Shown here: positions 8,404 to 15,725 of the stretch, in pieces | Position numbering within the stretch: position 1 is the first letter of the stretch | Layout: the number at the start of each line of letters is the position of its first letter | DNA from: Pilaira anomala | Taxonomy: Eukaryota > Mucoromycota > Mucoromycetes > Mucorales > Mucoraceae | Assembly: GCA_025716855.1 (NCBI GenBank) | Contig: JAIXMQ010000182.1 | Coordinates: 1 to 15,725, forward strand | Reading direction: 5' to 3' | Length of the DNA stretch: 15,725 nucleotides | The notes under the pieces: generated by a model | Database searches by the model: none | The model's input: only the letters and a program-made list of their open reading frames with translations | What the model was told of the DNA's origin: nothing | Program-made: the position numbers and the translations under genes

Positions 8404-8927
8404 TTAGTAATAATCACCATCTTCACTATCTTCATCCTCTTCTTCCATTCTTTTTTTATGACTCTCCCACAACCATCTCATTTTTTTTTGTCTTAATACA
8501 ACAGCTTCATCCCTTGATTTTCTTAGCTGTGTATTTCTTGCCCTTCATCCTCCAGTAAATACACTCAAGTTATCTAATCCGATTAACTCACTGGATTCAA
8601 TATGTTCTTTTTCAGATGTTGTTCTGCTATTGATTTGAATGAATTCATCAAAGTTTCGGGTATCAGGGAATTTTCCAGTGTCGTTTTGATTGATACAAAT
8701 GTTGTGTAAGAAACAACAGGCATGAATGGTTTTAACAATTCTTTGAATATCTAACTGGTAAAGATGCTTCCAAAGGAATCTCCATCTTGCGGTTAATAAT
8801 CCAAAAGAATGCTCAACTTTCTGTCGTGTTCTTGAATGCACAAGATTGTAATATGTTTTTTCAGGGGATCTTACTTGATCTTCCTTAAACGGGACCCAAA
8901 GATTCTTCAAAAGAGGAAAGGCTGAAT

Positions 8928-8979
8928 CTTCATTGAAATAAATGTTATATTTCCGTTTTTTTTTTTTTTTTTTTTTTAC
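8928..8979 (-). other. Intron 2 of transposase A, with A22 right after GT
   Basis: 52 nt. The donor GCAG|GT is followed at once by 22 A (8956-8977), then CGG..., and the acceptor is ATGAAG. Splicing gives ATT GCA GAT TCA GCC, the family's ADSA. Very short and dominated by the homopolymer. Confidence 0.85.
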
Positions 8980-9081
8980 CTGCAATGATGACAGTTCCGG
9001 CTGGACACATCTCTTCAGGGTTGAGTATCAATGGCTTGCAAATCTTACTATTAGAAAATGCACGAGCATTATGTGTTCTTC

Positions 9082-9180
9082 CTAAATGATATATAATTAT
9101 AACATGTTTTAGCTTAAGTCTCATACAGAGATAATTATTCACATGTTGCTCTTTTTGTCTTTATTATTTTTTTTTTTTAC
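9082..9180 (-). other. Intron 1 of transposase A, with A12 right after GT
   Basis: 99 nt. The donor ACAG|GT is followed by 12 A (9167-9178); the acceptor is TCATTTAG. Splicing gives GGA GAG ACA GGA AGA ACA CAT, the family's GETGRTH. An AGCTAAAAC stretch may hold the branch site. Confidence 0.85.
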
Positions 9181-10218
9181 CTGTCTCTCCAATTTGAACG
9201 AATAAGTATCTTCCTGAATAATCACAAACTGCGAGCATGTTCAAGGAAGCATGATTTTTTCTTTCAATGTAATCGTTTCCTCTGATATGAGGTTTCTGGA
9301 TAACGAAATTCTTTCCATCCATAGCACCAATTACGTTATCAAGACGTTCGTTGTCACCCAAATTCTTGAAGCCATTTGCAATTTCAAGAGCACGTACAGG
9401 GTCGCTATATGGCCACAAAATTACGCTAGCACTGATTCTAAACATAAAATTGAAAAATTGGTTGGTAACATTGTTGTAAGAACCAGCTGAAACACCCAAA
9501 TTAACCTCTGCGATTCGAAATCCAAAGTGTGTGTTTGCAAATCTCCAATGAACTGAAGCGATTTAAATTTCTACAGGGATTCCATTTCTCAATTGAGTTC
9601 CTGCATACTCATGTGCTTCAACAAGCCAGTTGAATGTAGATACGCTAATCCTATAATGGGTCTTGAATATCTTCTCGTCAGTTTTCAAGAAGGGATACTT
9701 TTGAATCCAATATTGTTCGGTGAAATCCAAACGATCGTGTTTACGACGAACATCTCTAAACATTCTTGGAGGTAAACTCCTATAGATTTTATGCAGCATA
9801 GAGATTGAAAATCTCATCAGACTGCTGTTGTCTTCGTTAATCATTTCCAAAAAAAATTCCTCGAAATCTGCATCATCGGCTATCAAAAGCTTTTCAAGAA
9901 GGTCTTGTCTTCTTTTCTGCTGTTGTTCAAGGAGGTCGAAGTACTCATCATCATAGGATCTACTGTCGTTATCTTTAGTATAGTTTTCTGTATATTGTTG
10001 GTTGTTCATTTTATGTACTATAGTAATGCAAAGTAAAGAGGAAAAGGGAAAAAGAAACCATCAGAATAATGCAAATTTAACCTGGATTATAAATTGAGCT
10101 TTATTTTAAGTTACAAAAGCTCAAAATTACATCATTTTAGATATGACTTCGGACACATGTTTATCCATTTTCAATCCGAGTTTCTGCCCAAAAAAAGGCA
10201 TCTACAAATTTGGTCAAA

Positions 10219-10249
10219 AAAAACTTTCGAAAGCATCTTGAGAGCACCC
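10219..10249 (-). repeat. Element A right terminal inverted repeat
   Basis: On the minus strand it starts GGGTGCTCTCAAGATGC, matching the left repeat at 6849 with three mismatches in 31 bp. It is followed on + by the ATT duplication. Confidence 0.9.
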
Positions 10250-10252
10250 ATT
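10250..10252 (+). other. Target-site duplication ATT, right copy (element A)
   Basis: ATT directly after GCACCC of the right inverted repeat, matching 6846-6848. Confidence 0.88.
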
Positions 10253-10750
10253 GTTGGGATGTTCTTTCTGACAGCCCTAAATGGATCGAACATTTAGAGG
10301 AGAAAGAAGAGAAGGTGAGTAGAAAACCTGCTTCAAAAGCAGTTTTAGATAAAGACAGTAAAGGCTCTGTTGAACAGCCTGCTTCCGGCTCACGTCCGTT
10401 TGGATGTAAAGCAAGTATGAAGCAGGTGAATCGGAAAGCCTGCTGCTAATAATGACCGTCATGAAGAGGCAGTTAAGCGTATGAAGGAGTTGGTAGAAGA
10501 CAGAAGATATCTCATGAAGCTTATGAATGATGCTCTCGAGCATAAGGAAAAGGCTTTAGATGTCCAAGTAATGTCGAAGTATTCTTCGATCTAAGCTGAT
10601 GATCTCGAGGTTTGCAGCTTCTTTAAGCAAGCCAAGGAGGAGACGATGATCCGACATCATAAAAGAATAGAAGATGCGTTATCGGAAGAAGTAGAAATTG
10701 AATTAGTAGTAGAAGAAGTTGAAACTGACTATATTAAATCAAATAAATAA
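10253..10750 (+). pseudogene. Element B ORF1, 3' half: NAM-like C-terminal domain
   Basis: Continuation of the gene at 6352-6848. It reads CWDVLSDSPKW, a charged EEKEEK segment, then GSRPFGCKAS, matching the NAM-family motif usually written RPxGxKxxK. A one-base shift at the A-run in CGGAAAGCC (about 10431-10440) moves the frame to NNDRHEEAVKRMKELVEDRR, a long charged helix likely to form a coiled coil. A TAA at 10592-10594 interrupts before the end at TAA 10748-10750. It is broken by the insertion, one frameshift and a stop. Codon frame and domain order with the 5' half agree exactly when element A is taken out. Confidence 0.87.
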
Positions 10751-10807
10751 ATAAAGAAATAAGTATATATAAATATATATATATCTTTTAAAAAAAAAGT
10801 AAATTTA

Positions 10808-12157
10808 TTAAAGGATTTCATGACCGTGTCTACCCCACAAGTAAACAACTGACTCATTTTGTAGACGTTGATGCATTGAGCGATCCAGAATTTTGGCATA
10901 TCGTTGCTTAAATGCGCCAAAGCTCTCTGAATTACCCAATGTATCAGAAGGAGTAGTAGTAGTGGAGGTAGTGATGGGTGTGCCATCGTATTCATGGTCC
11001 AAGTCTTGGTCTCTTTCATCATCGACAATCATGTTGTGGAGAATGATACAAGTCTTCATGATTGCTTGTATATTACCCTCATTCCACATTCTTGTAGGAC
11101 TTTTGATCATGGTAAATCGTGCCTGCAACACACCAAACGCACGATCCACATCCTTTCGCACAGATTCCTGTGTCTTCGCAAAGACCTAAAAGATTTAAAA
11201 ATTTAATACTGTCTCCCGTTAAAATTTGTTTAATATAATATACCTTCTTCATTTCACTCTATACTTCAGAGATGGTCCTGGCGAAGGTAGAGTAAGCAGG
11301 GTATATACCATCTGCGAGGTGGTAGCTCTTTTTGTATTTGTTACTGTTGATAACAAACCCAACTTCGGGCGTCCTACCATTCATTAAGTAATCAAATACA
11401 TGAGAACGGTCCAAGACATTAATATCATTTAATGCACCGGGAAGACCGAAGAAAGCATTCCATATCCACAGATTGTATGAGGCTACTACTTCAAGGATGA
11501 CAGTTGGCATCTTTTTCTTACCAGTATACTGACCGTGCCAAGCCTTTGGGCAGTTCTTCCATACCCAATGCATACAATCTATGGATCCAAGCATTCCAGG
11601 AAAACCTCTACTCTCTCATACTTTTAACAGTCGCTCCACATCTTGCTCGTCTGGTGTACGCAAGTACTCATCCTCGTAAACCTCAACAATGGTGTGACAG
11701 AATCGTTTGAGACACTACATTGCTGTAGATTTGTCAATGTGAAGGTACTCGTCAACGCAATCAGAAGAGATACCGTAAGTAAGTTGACGGATAGCTGTTG
11801 TAATCTTCGGCAAAGGAGAAAGTCCGAGCTTTTGAGCAGCATCTCTTCTTTGGCTGAAGTAAGGATTCTTGTCCTTTACGTCTTTGACAATGCGTAAGAA
11901 TAACGAACGTCTCATTCTGAACCGTCATCGGAATTGCTTGTCATTGTAAACGGGGCTTGATGAGAAGTAATCGTTATAAAGACGATGGTGACCCTGAATA
12001 TGGTCCCTGTCAATATAACGACGACCTACGGTAAACCCAACTCTGGTCTTTTTTTTGTGGCTATCGAGAGTAGCTTTAATAATCTCTGATACAATTTTCA
12101 TTTCAATCTCAATTAAAGCAAGTTCGTCTTGCAACAATGGTAAAAGGTCAAATTCAT
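10808..12157 (-). pseudogene. Element B PIF/Harbinger transposase (plant-type DDE_Tnp_4)
   Basis: Closest in style to the plant 'transposon protein' branch: RRSLFLRIV, YFSQRRDAAQKLGLSPLPK, IRQLTYG, VDEYLHI, RGFPGMLGSIDCMHW (first catalytic Asp), WHGQYTGKK, PGALNDINVLDRS (second Asp), LADGIYP, and RKDVDRAFGVLQARF, where the usual catalytic Glu is Asp. Exon 1 runs from about 12157 to 11244 and exon 2 from 11185 to 10808. In-frame stops are TGA 11925, TGA 11616, TAG 11715 and TAG 11259, each consistent with one C-to-T change. The ATG at 12155-12157 is one base out of frame with the ELALIEIE region, suggesting a small deletion at the start. It is dead. Confidence 0.88.
11186..11243 (-). other. 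Intron of transposase B
   Basis: 58 nt, donor AAG|GTATAT, acceptor CTTTTAG. Splicing joins SEMKK to VFAKTQESVRKDV in frame, as expected for this family. Confidence 0.85.
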
Positions 12158-12319
12158 GGCAGTAAATACTTTTTTTGTTTAATTTTTAAAATAGAAATAA
12201 ATTAAAATAAAAGTCTCAACTCCTATCTCAACCGTTGGCTGACACAGGAGTATTTTAGACTGTTTTAATTTAAAACTTCAGAAACAGTCCAAAATTTACT
12301 CCGACCGTTGGGAATGCTC
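12158..12319. repeat. Probable right terminal region of element B with fold-back stem
   Basis: Non-coding. GGAGTATTTTAGACTGTTT (12247-12265) pairs with 12282-12302 (one mismatch, one bulge region), and CCGTTGG occurs at 12232-12238 and 12305-12311. Read inward from 12319 the end is GAGCATTCCCAACGG, in the style of PIF/Tourist termini, and TTA follows at 12320-12322. The partner end is not in the window, so this is an inference. Confidence 0.5.
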
Positions 12320-12322
12320 TTA

Positions 12323-12548
12323 TAAGCTAACGATATAAAAGTTTTTTTGTTTGAGATAAAAAGAAATCTATTATATATTTGGTTTTGTGGAGTTAAGAAT
12401 ATGAAAAAAAAAAGATACATAATTTGTCGATACTAGAATGCGAAAAAAGAAAGTTACAAGTTTTGAATGCTACCAGCAGAAGATTGATATCCTTATTAAA
12501 TACATAGTAAGAAGGTATTACACTGTGTTAAATATTATTTGTGGATGA
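12323..12548. other. Non-coding AT-rich flank
   Basis: No gene, RNA or clear repeat supported here. Confidence 0.5.
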
Positions 12549-13136
12549 CTACACCAGTCCAAACTGACGTGTAATATCAGATATATTTATAACTGCATAC
12601 TTTGGATCAATTATTCTACAGTCAGTATCTTCGAGTAATTGCTGTTCCTTGGGTTTCTTCATCGTAACAACTGGTATACAAGGATCATAATTAGCGACTT
12701 TATAACTCTTCATAACTTCAATCAATGCCAAAAATAATGTATATTCTTCATCTGTTGTATCACACGACTTATTATTGTGCTCAAAATAAAATACGACCAA
12801 GCCAACGAACCAAGATTGCTTAACATTATTACGGGAACCATAGAAAATTTGTATAAAACGTGAGTAAATATGTATATATATAATCTAATACATTAAAATA
12901 TAGTCTAATACTTACTCTATATAGCAGGATTCAAACATAACAAGATGTTTACCACGTCGATTTTCTTTTTTTTTTATTCTATTAAAAGCACAGCTGTATA
13001 TTTCATCATTCATCCAAGCTCTACCAGCAATTGTTATTTCAAAATTATTGATTTTCGTTTGATGAAAAGAAGTAGAACTAGAACGACTGTAGTATTTCTT
13101 AAGGGATTTGATAATACTTATGTTTGGTAGAAACAC
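12549..13136 (-). pseudogene. C-terminal part of a tnp2-type transposon protein (tentative)
   Basis: Two open segments on the minus strand. The first (13136-12912) contains FEITIAGRAWMNDEIYSCAF and FNRIKKKENRRGKHLVMF. The second, readable from about 12870, has RFIQIFYGSRNN, SWFVGLVVFYFEH and FLALIEVMKSYKV, with D[IV]TRQFGLV before TAG 12549-12551. The order 'WxNDEIY..., RGxxxxMF, WFVGxVxFxFEH, LIEVMK, DI...GLV' resembles the C-terminus of large tnp2-family (CACTA-like) transposon proteins in Mucorales, from memory and not checked. A GTAAGT donor lies at 12915, but no matching acceptor is visible before RFIQ, so the splice site may be lost. There is no ATG at the left end and the N-terminal half is absent upstream; an isolated fragment. 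Confidence 0.5.
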
Positions 13137-13397
13137 GAAGTCTCTAGTTGCTGTTAGAAGGATCGGACAAAGTATAATTAGACATTATTAGTGATTGAAA
13201 AGATGAAAAGTACTACTATTATATAGGTAAAAAAAAAAGAGAGAGATAGAACATAATGGCTCATTTAATTATATAACTATGTTGTAAAAATGGATGATTT
13301 TGACAAATTGGATATACAAAAAGAAAGTACACAACAGATCGTTCAATCCCTTTGAAAAAATCAGATCATCTTTAAAGTCTGAACGAATCAATATGGT

Positions 13398-13475
13398 TTT
13401 TTTTATTTTTGTGCGTTTCAAATATAAGATTTCCAAATTTTATTGGTTGTCTTCTTATGCACAAAAATAAAAAAA
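13398..13475. repeat. Inverted repeat, 17-bp perfect arms, 44-nt loop
   Basis: TTTTTTTATTTTTGTGC at 13398-13414 and its exact reverse complement at 13459-13475. It could form a hairpin in DNA or RNA. It could be a small MITE remnant or a 3'-end structure; no flanking duplication is obvious. Confidence 0.7.
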
Positions 13476-13498
13476 TGGCAGGTGATTATATAAAAGAG

Positions 13499-13542
13499 CT
13501 CTTTTTTTTTCTCTCTCTTTTCTCTTTTCTTTCTTTTTTTTT
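13499..13542 (+). promoter_or_regulatory. Pure pyrimidine tract, possible promoter element
   Basis: Forty-four consecutive C/T bases. CT-rich blocks often lie just upstream of transcription starts in fungi. The first ATG downstream (13668) opens only 18 codons, so no gene can be tied to it. Confidence 0.3.
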
Positions 13543-14012
13543 AACATCTCTTTCACCTATTTCTTTTTGTATTATTTATTTTCAATAAAAACCATTCATA
13601 ACTTATATCTCATATTACAATTAGCATCTTTGCTTTTAAATCTCACTTTATTTAAAGTAGGGCTAAAATGCTACAAACTTACGGGCTTTACTATTTAGGG
13701 GTCAAGAATCTTTCTGAGCAATAAGGTACTCAGATTTACTTTAGGTCTTTAAACTATAACGGCTTATGCTAATGCTTCTCCTTCTTGGACATCAGGAATC
13801 TTAGAGTTTCTTTCTCACAGCTTAAAGCTGAATATTACTTTTTTAAGGTACATCTTTGACAAATAAAACAATTAAATACATGTATAGTAACTTTCCCTTT
13901 AAATTCAAAACAGTTTATTTTTATTTCAATCATCTCAATGTATAGCAAGGGTAAATTTAAAAATATATCACTCTAAACTACAAACATCTAATTATCTTTC
14001 TTTATTTTAGGT

Positions 14013-14138
14013 AATACTTTCGAATTTGACTCTTTGGTCTATGACAAATATGTAATACTGGATCATATTAATAATAGACTTTTTCAAGTCATATTGGCAC
14101 ATCAAGGAATGTTTAATATTTCTCTGTTACTTTTTTAA
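14013..14138 (+). other. Exon-like open stretch
   Basis: A CTAAT, then a pyrimidine-rich stretch and TTTTAG (14005-14010), resembles a 3' splice site. After it the frame is open for 41 codons (NTFEFDSLVYDKYVILDHI..., mixed composition unlike the surrounding A/T) to TAA 14136-14138. It could be an upstream exon of the tnp2-like fragment at 14819, but no donor or family motif confirms it. Confidence 0.25.
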
Positions 14139-14350
14139 TTTTTTTTTTAAATTTGGTACTATTTTCTATAACCCTCATTTACATGTATATAAAATATATA
14201 AAATGTTCCATTTGCTCACATTATAATTCTTAGTCTGTCTCTATAAACCATATTATTATTATGGACGTATTCAAATATTCGCTTTTTTTTTTGTATCATA
14301 TTTCGACTCGTTTTAAAGTTCAAACGATACCATATTTTGTATATTTATGG

Positions 14351-14730
14351 CCGTTATACGGTCTTTATTTTACTGAAGACAGTAATTTGTTTACGCTCTT
14401 TAGAATATATTTTACCGTCATTAGGTTATTTTACACTCTCTTTCGTAAATATAATTCGGCTCTCATCATAATTCTTACGGTACTTAGTAAATAACATACT
14501 GAATTATTAAGAGTAAAAAAAACCGTCGTTAGTAATCATATTACTGAAATTATCAGTATTTTTTTTTTCAATCCTTAGAATTTTAATTACTGAAATTTTT
14601 AATATCGTTATTTCTACCTTTAGTATTTTAAATACTGAAAAACTCAATAATTAAATTTCTATCTACAGGGTACATTGTTACTCATATATACTGAATTTTA
14701 GCTGTAACTTTTCAGTGTATATGTACACTG
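14351..14730. repeat. Cluster of short palindromes with an ACTGA/TCAGT core
   Basis: Perfect small stems: CCGT/ACGG (14351-14361), TTACTG/CAGTAA (14370-14385), TACTGA/TCAGTA (14542-14558), AGTATTT/AAATACT (14622-14636) and CAGTGTA/TACACTG (14713-14730). Other copies of tactgaa occur between them. The shared core suggests a decayed repeat or subterminal motif array. Confidence 0.5.
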
Positions 14731-14818
14731 AAGATAGTATTTTATTTTCTTCTAGTGATTATAGTGAGACTTAGATTTCAAATGTATTAACTCCACAGAT
14801 TACTTATTTGATTAAAAT

Positions 14819-15313
14819 GTGTCCTCCAGATTTTTTGAAAAAATTGATACCTACGTCAGAAATTCAAGACAAATCATACCAACATCGTTTGAGGGAAACT
14901 GGGAACGTACAAAAGGTCATAATCGTGCAGTTGATTGGTTGGATTTTCTTTTATATATCTTGCCAGCTATTGTAATCCAACATTTGAAGCATAGAAGAAC
15001 AAAAGATACTTTGATGAACTTAGTGTATGGTTGTTCGATTGCTTTACAATGGTCATTTTCCAAATCTGATGTAAATAAGATGAACAGGTAAAAAGATAAA
15101 TTTTAGAACAACAGTTAATTTATATTGTATTTAAAGACTTTCTAACATAACTTACTTTTATAAACAGTTATTTTGAAAAATGGCATATGTTTTTAAGAAA
15201 CGAAATAGACGCAGGGCGATTAAATGTTAGGGTGTTCACAGTTAATAATCATTATTTATGTCATCTACAACACATTATTATCAAAGCTGGACCTTTACAC
15301 CGTAATAAAAAAA
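14819..15313 (+). pseudogene. N-terminal/central part of a tnp2-type transposon protein, interrupted (tentative)
   Basis: Exon 1 (open from about 14819 to 15087) reads RFFEKIDTYVRNSRQIIPTSFEG, RAVDWLDFLLYILP and LVYGCSIALQW. A GT-AG intron (15088-15167) follows, then SYFEKWHMFLRNEI, RVFTVNNHYLCHL and IIKAGPLHR. The blocks 'PTSFEG, AVDWxDFLLY, NLVYGCxIALQW, WHxFL, VFTxNxHYLxHL, GPL' are those I associate with tnp2-family proteins of Mucorales (from memory, not checked). The true 5' end is unclear: the nearest ATG at 14817 is in another frame. Coding sense stops at about 15305, where the ACCCTG element begins, and TAA follows at 15322. It may be part of a CACTA-like element continuing beyond the window. 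Confidence 0.55.
15088..15167 (+). other. Intron in the tnp2-like fragment
   Basis: 80 nt, donor AACAG|GTAAAA, branch-like CTAAC in TTTCTAACATAAC, acceptor ATAAACAG. It joins NKMN to SYFEKWH in frame, and the coding sense continues for over 40 codons. Confidence 0.8.
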
Positions 15314-15542
15314 ACCCTGAATAAAACCGGAATAAAACCGGGATATTACGGGTTGAAAACTCGAAATTTTACCAGTTTTCGGAATTCTCAGCACTGAATT
15401 TATTCAGGTTTAATTCAGGTCAAATTACGAATTCTCACAACTGAATTTCAAGTTTTTATTCGGTTTTTATTCATCTTTTATTCAACATTATTTAGTATTT
15501 ATTCAGCTTTTATTCAGTGTTTTTTGACTGAATTCACAGGGT
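15314..15542. mobile_element. Short inverted-end element (MITE-like) or terminus of a larger transposon
   Basis: The left end ACCCTGAATAAAACCGG and the reverse complement of the right end, ACCCTGTGAATTCAG, share ACCCTG and TGAAT. The interior is filled with TTATTCA/TGAATAA units, and gaattctca..actgaattt is repeated at about 15381 and 15429. It interrupts the tnp2-like frame. No clean target duplication is seen, and the coding sense does not resume to the right, so it may instead be the left end of a bigger element running past the window. Confidence 0.5.
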
Positions 15543-15635
15543 CTATTCAGTTCTTTTTCAGTTCTTTCAGTTTTTTTTTATCCACTTAATAGTCTTATGA
15601 ATTTTATCAATAATCATTAAAAAATTTATTTATTT

Positions 15636-15725
15636 TTACTTTAACAATTCTTTTAACTCTTTCCCCTTTGCCTTAGATCTAGTGCCAGAAGCAATAGGGT
15701 TTCTGACAAGAGGGCTTTTCTTTTT
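15636..15725 (-). CDS. Possible C-terminus of a minus-strand ORF, basic tail
   Basis: From the window edge the minus strand is open for 29 codons to TAA 15636-15638, giving a Lys/Arg-rich tail (SPLVRNPIASGTRSKAKGKE). Its composition is more protein-like than the A/T-rich flank, but it is too short for assignment. It could be the end of an ORF in the element whose left terminus is at 15314. Confidence 0.3.
   Translation of the reverse strand, partial: KKKSPLVRNPIASGTRSKAKGKELKELLK

Larger units (their letters stand above)
8404..10009 (-). pseudogene. Element A PIF/Harbinger transposase (DDE_Tnp_4), three exons
   Basis: The DDE transposase would cut and paste the element. Exons 9181-10009, 8980-9081 and 8404-8927 splice to 485 codons in one frame. 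Features in order: acidic N-terminus, helical YRISVSTFNWLV, HTH-like segment, GAMDGKNF (catalytic D231), GRTHNARAF where the second catalytic Asp is Asn281, ADSAFPLL, and RQKVEHSFGLL (catalytic E349). The spliced junctions rebuild GETGRTHNA and IIADSAF, as in the family. TAA at 9563-9565 (residue 149) and TGA at 8545-8547 (about residue 438) interrupt an otherwise open frame that ends with an acidic tail at TAA 8404-8406. The nonsense codons and the D-to-N change make it inactive. Confidence 0.9.
6849..10249. mobile_element. PIF/Harbinger element A, complete 3.4 kb, nested in element B
   Basis: A 3401-bp unit bounded by inverted repeats beginning GGGTGC and flanked by ATT on both sides. It carries a Myb/SANT ORF on + (7177-8267) and a three-exon DDE transposase on - (10009-8404), convergent with 136 bp between their ends. 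Removing it with one ATT rejoins element B's ORF1 in frame (CGG CAT TGT TGG GAT), restoring the family's HCWDVL motif. Both genes carry stops, so the element is not autonomous. Confidence 0.93.
6326..12319. mobile_element. PIF/Harbinger element B (host of nested element A), left end missing
   Basis: It comprises a Myb/SANT-NAM-type ORF1 on + (6352-6848 and 10253-10750) and a PIF/Harbinger transposase on - (12157-10808), arranged convergently with 57 bp between their stops. Two-gene organisation is typical of PIF/Harbinger. The right end is probably the CCCAACGG-type terminus near 12319 followed by TTA. No matching left terminus precedes 6352; the gypsy LTR starts there instead, so the left end is probably beyond base 1 on the far side of the retrotransposon. 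Confidence 0.8.
13137..14818. other. Long region without a supported gene
   Basis: AT-rich. It holds a perfect 17-bp inverted repeat (13398-13475), a pure pyrimidine tract (13499-13542), one exon-like open stretch on + (14013-14138) and a cluster of short palindromes (14351-14730). A 77-codon open frame at 14261-14494 is a Phe/Tyr/Leu-rich run without family features and overlaps the palindromes, so I do not call it a gene. Confidence 0.55.

Noticed and set aside
9563..9584. 22-nt GT...AG interval as an intron removing the TAA in transposase A
   Set aside because: Far too short for a spliceosomal intron, and the sequence inside stays in the family frame apart from the stop; a nonsense mutation is simpler.
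10094..10297. 67-codon plus-strand ORF
   Set aside because: It covers the right inverted repeat of A and the junction; no family features and it crosses an element boundary.
6352..12157. Alternative genetic code explaining the in-frame stops
   Set aside because: All three stop codons would need reassignment, while the gypsy ORFs close normally with TGA and TAA.
14261..14494. 77-codon plus-strand ORF rich in Phe, Tyr, Leu
   Set aside because: Low-complexity A/T translation overlapping the palindrome cluster; no splice context or domain. Not a credible membrane protein on this evidence.
1..15725. A novel defence or metabolic system, CRISPR array or host operon
   Set aside because: Every recognisable coding segment belongs to a transposable element; there are no spaced direct repeats and no host gene signatures.

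Overview
The window reads as a transposon graveyard in an AT-rich eukaryotic genome, most likely a fungus of the Mucoromycota (Mucorales-like). That placement is an inference from very short GT-AG introns (about 50-100 nt) with CTAAC/CTGAC-type branch sites, long A/T homopolymers, a Ty3/gypsy LTR retrotransposon, plant-like PIF/Harbinger elements with Myb/SANT partner ORFs, and fragments resembling the tnp2-type transposon proteins common in that group. I find no convincing host housekeeping gene, no rRNA or tRNA gene and no CRISPR array.

Layout. (1) 1-6325, minus strand: 5' part of a Ty3/gypsy retrotransposon. Reading right to left: putative 5' LTR (5722-6325), primer-binding site, gag, a Q/N-rich gag extension, a textbook -1 frameshift signal, protease-RT-RNase H, an A43 tract, and an integrase that runs off the left edge. 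(2) 6326-12319: a PIF/Harbinger element ('B'), with a Myb/SANT-NAM-type ORF1 on + and a DDE transposase on -. (3) 6849-10249: a second PIF/Harbinger element ('A') nested inside ORF1 of B. It has about 31-bp terminal inverted repeats, an ATT target duplication, its own Myb/SANT ORF (+) and a three-exon transposase (-). Removing A and one ATT restores an uninterrupted NAM-domain reading frame in B, which proves the nesting. (4) 12320-15725: a decayed region with two pieces of tnp2-family-like protein genes in opposite orientations (12549-13136 minus; 14819-15313 plus), a palindrome-rich AT tract, a short element with inverted ends ACCCTG (15314-15542) inserted in the second piece, and perhaps the C-terminus of another minus-strand ORF at the right edge.

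Age order (inference). Both Harbinger elements are dead: 13 in-frame stop codons, all reachable by single C-to-T changes, plus a lost acidic catalytic residue in each transposase. The retrotransposon has no internal nonsense codon in gag, pol or integrase; its frame breaks lie at A-homopolymers. B is therefore oldest, A jumped into B, and the gypsy element probably landed last, just upstream of B's ORF1, cutting B from its left end.

The most informative items are the exact nested-insertion junction, the A AAA AAC frameshift cassette between gag and pol, and the A-tract pattern, both in the retrotransposon frame breaks and directly after the GT of both introns of transposase A.
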